NCBI GenBank assembly: GCA_046329195.1
Contig: JAXLVB010000003.1
Location: 124,001-188,000 of the forward strand
Length of the DNA: 64,000 nt
Reading direction: 5' to 3'
Origin: JAXLVB01 sp046329195
GTDB taxonomy: Bacteria; Bacteroidota; Bacteroidia; Cytophagales; Spirosomataceae
Below the pieces are notes generated by a model that was given only the letters and a program-made list of their open reading frames with translations, did no database searches and had not been told where the DNA came from. Positions within the stretch are counted from its first letter, which is position 1; each line of letters starts with the position of its first letter. Made by a program: the position numbers and the translations under genes. Of the stretch, positions 63,201 through 64,000 are shown one piece after another.

Positions 63201-64000
63201 GTATGTGGGCACAGTCAGCACTGCCGACATGGGAGCGTATGAGTATCAAGGAAATCCTGCTGTTATTACCATCAATGCACCTGCCGTCACGCAGCCTACC
63301 TGCGCCACGCCCACGGGTACCATCGTGGTGAATGCGACTGGGAACGGCTCACTTGAATACAGCATTGACAACGGCAGTAATTGGCAAAGCAGTGCTACGT
63401 TTGGTGGATTAGCGGCGGGAAATTACTACATCAAAGTGCGCTCACAAGCCAACCCAGCGTGTATCACCACTTACGGCAGCAATCCTGTTACACTTACCTC
63501 TCCTTTTACCGCCTCTACCACTACAGATACTTGGACGGGCTGTGTCTCGACCGATTGGAATACGGCAGGCAACTGGGCGGATGGCAGCGTACCCACCGCC
63601 AATGACAATGTTACCATCCCTGCCGCCCCAAGCAACCAACCCATCATCGGTGCCGGCACGGCTGCCGTAGCGAAGTCGGTGTTGATTAATGCCAGCGCTT
63701 CGTTGACCATCAATGCCACGGGTAGTTTGGCTATAAATGGCTCAAGCGTTCATGGATTAGACAATTACGGCACGTTGGACAACAGTGGGACGATACGAGT
63801 AGGCAATACCACGACTATTGGTGCTATAGGTATTTTGCATCGCAATGGTGGCACCTTTAATAATAAACCAAACGGAGCTATCTATATTGACCGCACGGGA
63901 GGTAGTCAAGCTTTTTACTCTAATGGTTTAGTAAACAATGAGGCTTCTATCAAAATCGGTAGTAATGCAGCGATTACGGGTGAAGGAATGAGAGTAGAGG
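57286..64000 (+). CDS. Giant secreted beta-helix/Ig-repeat surface protein (partial, C-terminus beyond window)
   Basis: At least 2238 residues; spot checks across the span found the frame open, and it runs off the window. Starts with a signal peptide (MRKLYILTLVLCFASVARS). Two long beta-helix regions (about residues 20-780 and 905-1425) consist of N- and T-rich coils such as NGADNVTVDGLNTG and NGADRVTIDGST. An Ig/PKD-like stretch follows (about 1425-1600). A third beta-helix of the choice-of-anchor Q type (LYVNASATGANTGLTWTDAF) covers about 1605-1985 and includes near-perfect 26-residue repeats. Then come an SprB-like repeat (QPTCATPTGTIVVNATGNGS) and a WTGCVSTDWNTAGNWADGSV unit typical of T9SS cargo. 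A T9SS domain is expected past the window. Confidence 0.85.
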   Translation, partial: MRKLYILTLVLCFASVARSQNVNVNPGGGTYPDLASAFAAVNAGTHTGSITIDIVGNTAEPVGGAVLNASGVGSASYTAILIRPSGGAARSIIGATTAGLPMIDFNGADNVTVDGLNTGGNSLTIENTTVSATAGTSTIRFIGGATSNTITNCFLKGAGTMNVATDGAVVFFSTDAVTANGNDNNTISNCDIGPSGANLPTKAILGNGSTTTTAIGNSGITINNNDIHDYFGAAVASAGIATNGGCNTWSITNNRFYQTGTRTWTTGALHNAINIANTSATSGAQGFTITGNTVGYASNTQTGTYTLTGSTGTFRGIVFNGITAGTVSNINNNTVAAVSVTGVTSSGQSSNAPFMAIYINNGVAISNSNTIGSQSATGSLVYATTFASAADMIGIFNFSSDNWTANNNLIGGMTASNAGTGAANAYGMRVNTPSTVTTTLNGNTIGGTVANSIQSTSTAAGAQVAGIFISQSIATASNNTVRNLTNAGGTGTTTGASVVGIDFFSATPVNTASQNTIFNLTNTNASAATVVTGIQFTGAATSVVERNFIYGLTSSTTSATAEINGIRVGGGTTTYRNNMIALGAGVTNAIGSAASNSGTSGINGFNGASGTDNFWNNSIYIGGNPTSGAGDSYAFNGTQTTNTRSFRDNIFFNARSNSGATGKHYAVKINGTAPNPAGLTINNNIYFANGTGGVLGFFNSLDVANLAAWKTAVGQDGSSFESNPQFNDPTNATPDLHLHPTNATVAEGNGVDVGVTNDYDGQTRASFTPTDIGADAGNFVGLDLTPPAITYTTLGNTSLTTNRTIAVTITDNTGVATGGGLEPRIYYKKNTGGYFSTAATLASGTIQNGVWTCTIDNAQVGGVVATDVISYFVVAQDIPSNLGANPSGGFSGTNVNSVTTPPTTPNQYTIAAAFSGTIPVGSTETFTSLTNTGGIFDAINNGVLTGNVTINLTSDLIAELGTVALNQWAEDGAGNYTLLIKPSGAPRTITGTINGALVRLNGADRVTIDGSTSGATAGACEIGGNAAIRDLTITNTNVGTSAGVISIATGVNGAQNNTVKNVNILGQDPNTTLIGIAVGGNTFGTIGADNDNVTIDNCSVRRATFGIYNAGASAANRNTGSKITRNDLSGTTTNRIKRVGIMSFFNDGIEVSYNSIGGIETTEAVDAIGIALGTQGIDLTITTSGEVVNALVANNKINGVANLNTTGFSAAGITVAGGNAGANTIRNNMITGVTAPSTSPDLTAGIYVVGATGADTRLYYNSISMTGDRGAVTGQTPSYGIAITGSNPTVDLRNNILYTTQIASGGGVNAKSYAIGMASNTFTNLNSNYNAFWSIGANDGGFRTGSLDAGAGTSYATLAAWQTAVSNDANSVEADPLFNDPLSDLHLTTFEPLATPIAGITNDYDCQTRSASTPDIGADEIVNAVCTLSLTSAVGTNAQTVCINTAITNITYSNTAALGATDATFGGLPTGVTGSWSGDAVTISGSPSVGGTFNYTVTLVGGTCAGVTANGTITVNANPTVSISPASLSLCIGASLNLTATAGLSTYSWSSSGGTFTSTTNQATLSNPASGGYSFTVTATNTNNCTATATASATVNPSPTRLYVNASATGANTGLTWTDAFTDLQSALNYSCNANLTEIWVAKGTYYPTADASGNTSPTDARTKTFVMKNGVAIYGGFSGDGSETLLSQRNQTTNPTILSGDIDKNNTLDNGNSYHVIYNNYTSITPLTSTSVLDGFTITGGRANGSGFLSSGGGMYNFNSSPSITNCSFFGNSADQTGGGMYNFNSSPSITNCSFSGNSANQTGGGISNIGNASIPNPSITNCSFTGNSAVQLGGGIYNGSASPSITNCTFSGNSSPGQGGGMASTNPNINSSNPVVKNCIFWGNTSEIYTISPSFTAVTYSIVKQTSGVFSGTGNLNVDPLFVNSTDADGADNILGTADDGLRLQACSPAMNVGTNTGAPTTDILGNPRPYVGTVSTADMGAYEYQGNPAVITINAPAVTQPTCATPTGTIVVNATGNGSLEYSIDNGSNWQSSATFGGLAAGNYYIKVRSQANPACITTYGSNPVTLTSPFTASTTTDTWTGCVSTDWNTAGNWADGSVPTANDNVTIPAAPSNQPIIGAGTAAVAKSVLINASASLTINATGSLAINGSSVHGLDNYGTLDNSGTIRVGNTTTIGAIGILHRNGGTFNNKPNGAIYIDRTGGSQAFYSNGLVNNEASIKIGSNAAITGEGMRVE
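62125..62219 (+). repeat. 95-bp segment identical to 50489-50583
   Basis: Exact copy of a stretch in the 1368-residue T9SS protein, in the same reading frame and the same domain position at the start of the beta-helix. Confidence 0.85.
62542..62697 (+). repeat. Two tandem 78-bp coding repeats (beta-helix coils)
   Basis: Units 62542-62619 and 62620-62697 both encode GGGMYNFNSSPSITNCSF and a short GNSA tail, 26 residues each; further, more diverged units follow. Each unit is one coil of the parallel beta-helix. Confidence 0.85.

Noticed and set aside
1..64000. tRNA, rRNA or riboswitch genes
   Set aside because: No T-loop-like GGTTCGAATCC context, rRNA-like stretch or known riboswitch core was recognised by eye; a dedicated covariance-model search was not possible.

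Overview
The window looks like chromosomal DNA of a Bacteroidota bacterium, probably of the Cytophagales type. The evidence is the several secreted proteins that end in a type IX secretion (T9SS) sorting domain, the PorT-like outer membrane barrel, the Bacteroidota-style AraC regulator with a seven-helix membrane domain, the HisKA_2 kinase / LytTR regulator pair, and weak ribosome binding sites. The genus cannot be fixed from the sequence alone. No rRNA, tRNA or CRISPR array was seen.

Layout. 1-7040: household and accessory genes (a truncated membrane-anchored protein, AraC regulator, S41 peptidase, macro-domain protein, TetR regulator, DoxX-like membrane protein). 7041-10734: an AT-rich accessory island holding an AAA ATPase / RloB pair that resembles the AbiL phage-defence system, bracketed by a degenerate inverted repeat and followed by an insertion-sequence remnant and an orphan membrane protein. 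10735-18798: outer membrane barrel, heptose-7-phosphate kinase, then a divalent-metal efflux locus in which the RND pump and the outer membrane channel are fused into one 1441-residue polypeptide, followed by its lipoprotein adaptor. 18808-25469: serine hydrolase lipoprotein, two small proteins, AI-2E-type permease, membrane dipeptidase, Sua5-type tRNA-modification enzyme and a VOC protein.

25763-45272: a long, mostly plus-strand block with two permeases (an MHS-type MFS transporter and a YfcC-type transporter) and a dense run of peptide- and amide-cleaving enzymes: P1-family peptidase, alpha/beta hydrolase, two M20 peptidases, beta-lactamase-fold hydrolase, amidohydrolase and amidase. Most carry export signals. 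They look like a nutrient peptide/amide utilisation region, although their substrates are unknown.

The most interesting item lies inside that block on the opposite strand (29765-30387): four short genes below normal annotation length. Three are near-identical 42-residue peptides with a leader ending in a run of four glycines and a short core ending in NASRNC. The fourth, 40 residues long, also has a double glycine. They look like ribosomally made, leader-processed peptide precursors (RiPP/bacteriocin-like), yet no modification enzyme or dedicated exporter is present in the window.

45393-64000: a surface-protein region. Three T9SS-type or adhesin-like proteins (626 and 1368 residues, and one longer than 2230 residues running off the window) built from Ig-like repeats and right-handed beta-helix coils alternate with signalling genes: a TPR/HTH regulator, and a TPR histidine kinase translationally coupled to a LytTR response regulator. 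A 58-residue membrane peptide overlaps the start of the 1368-residue protein. Two of the giant proteins share a 95-base stretch of perfect DNA identity, pointing to recent module exchange. Many intergenic gaps carry long perfect hairpins that probably act as terminators, several of them without a T-tract.
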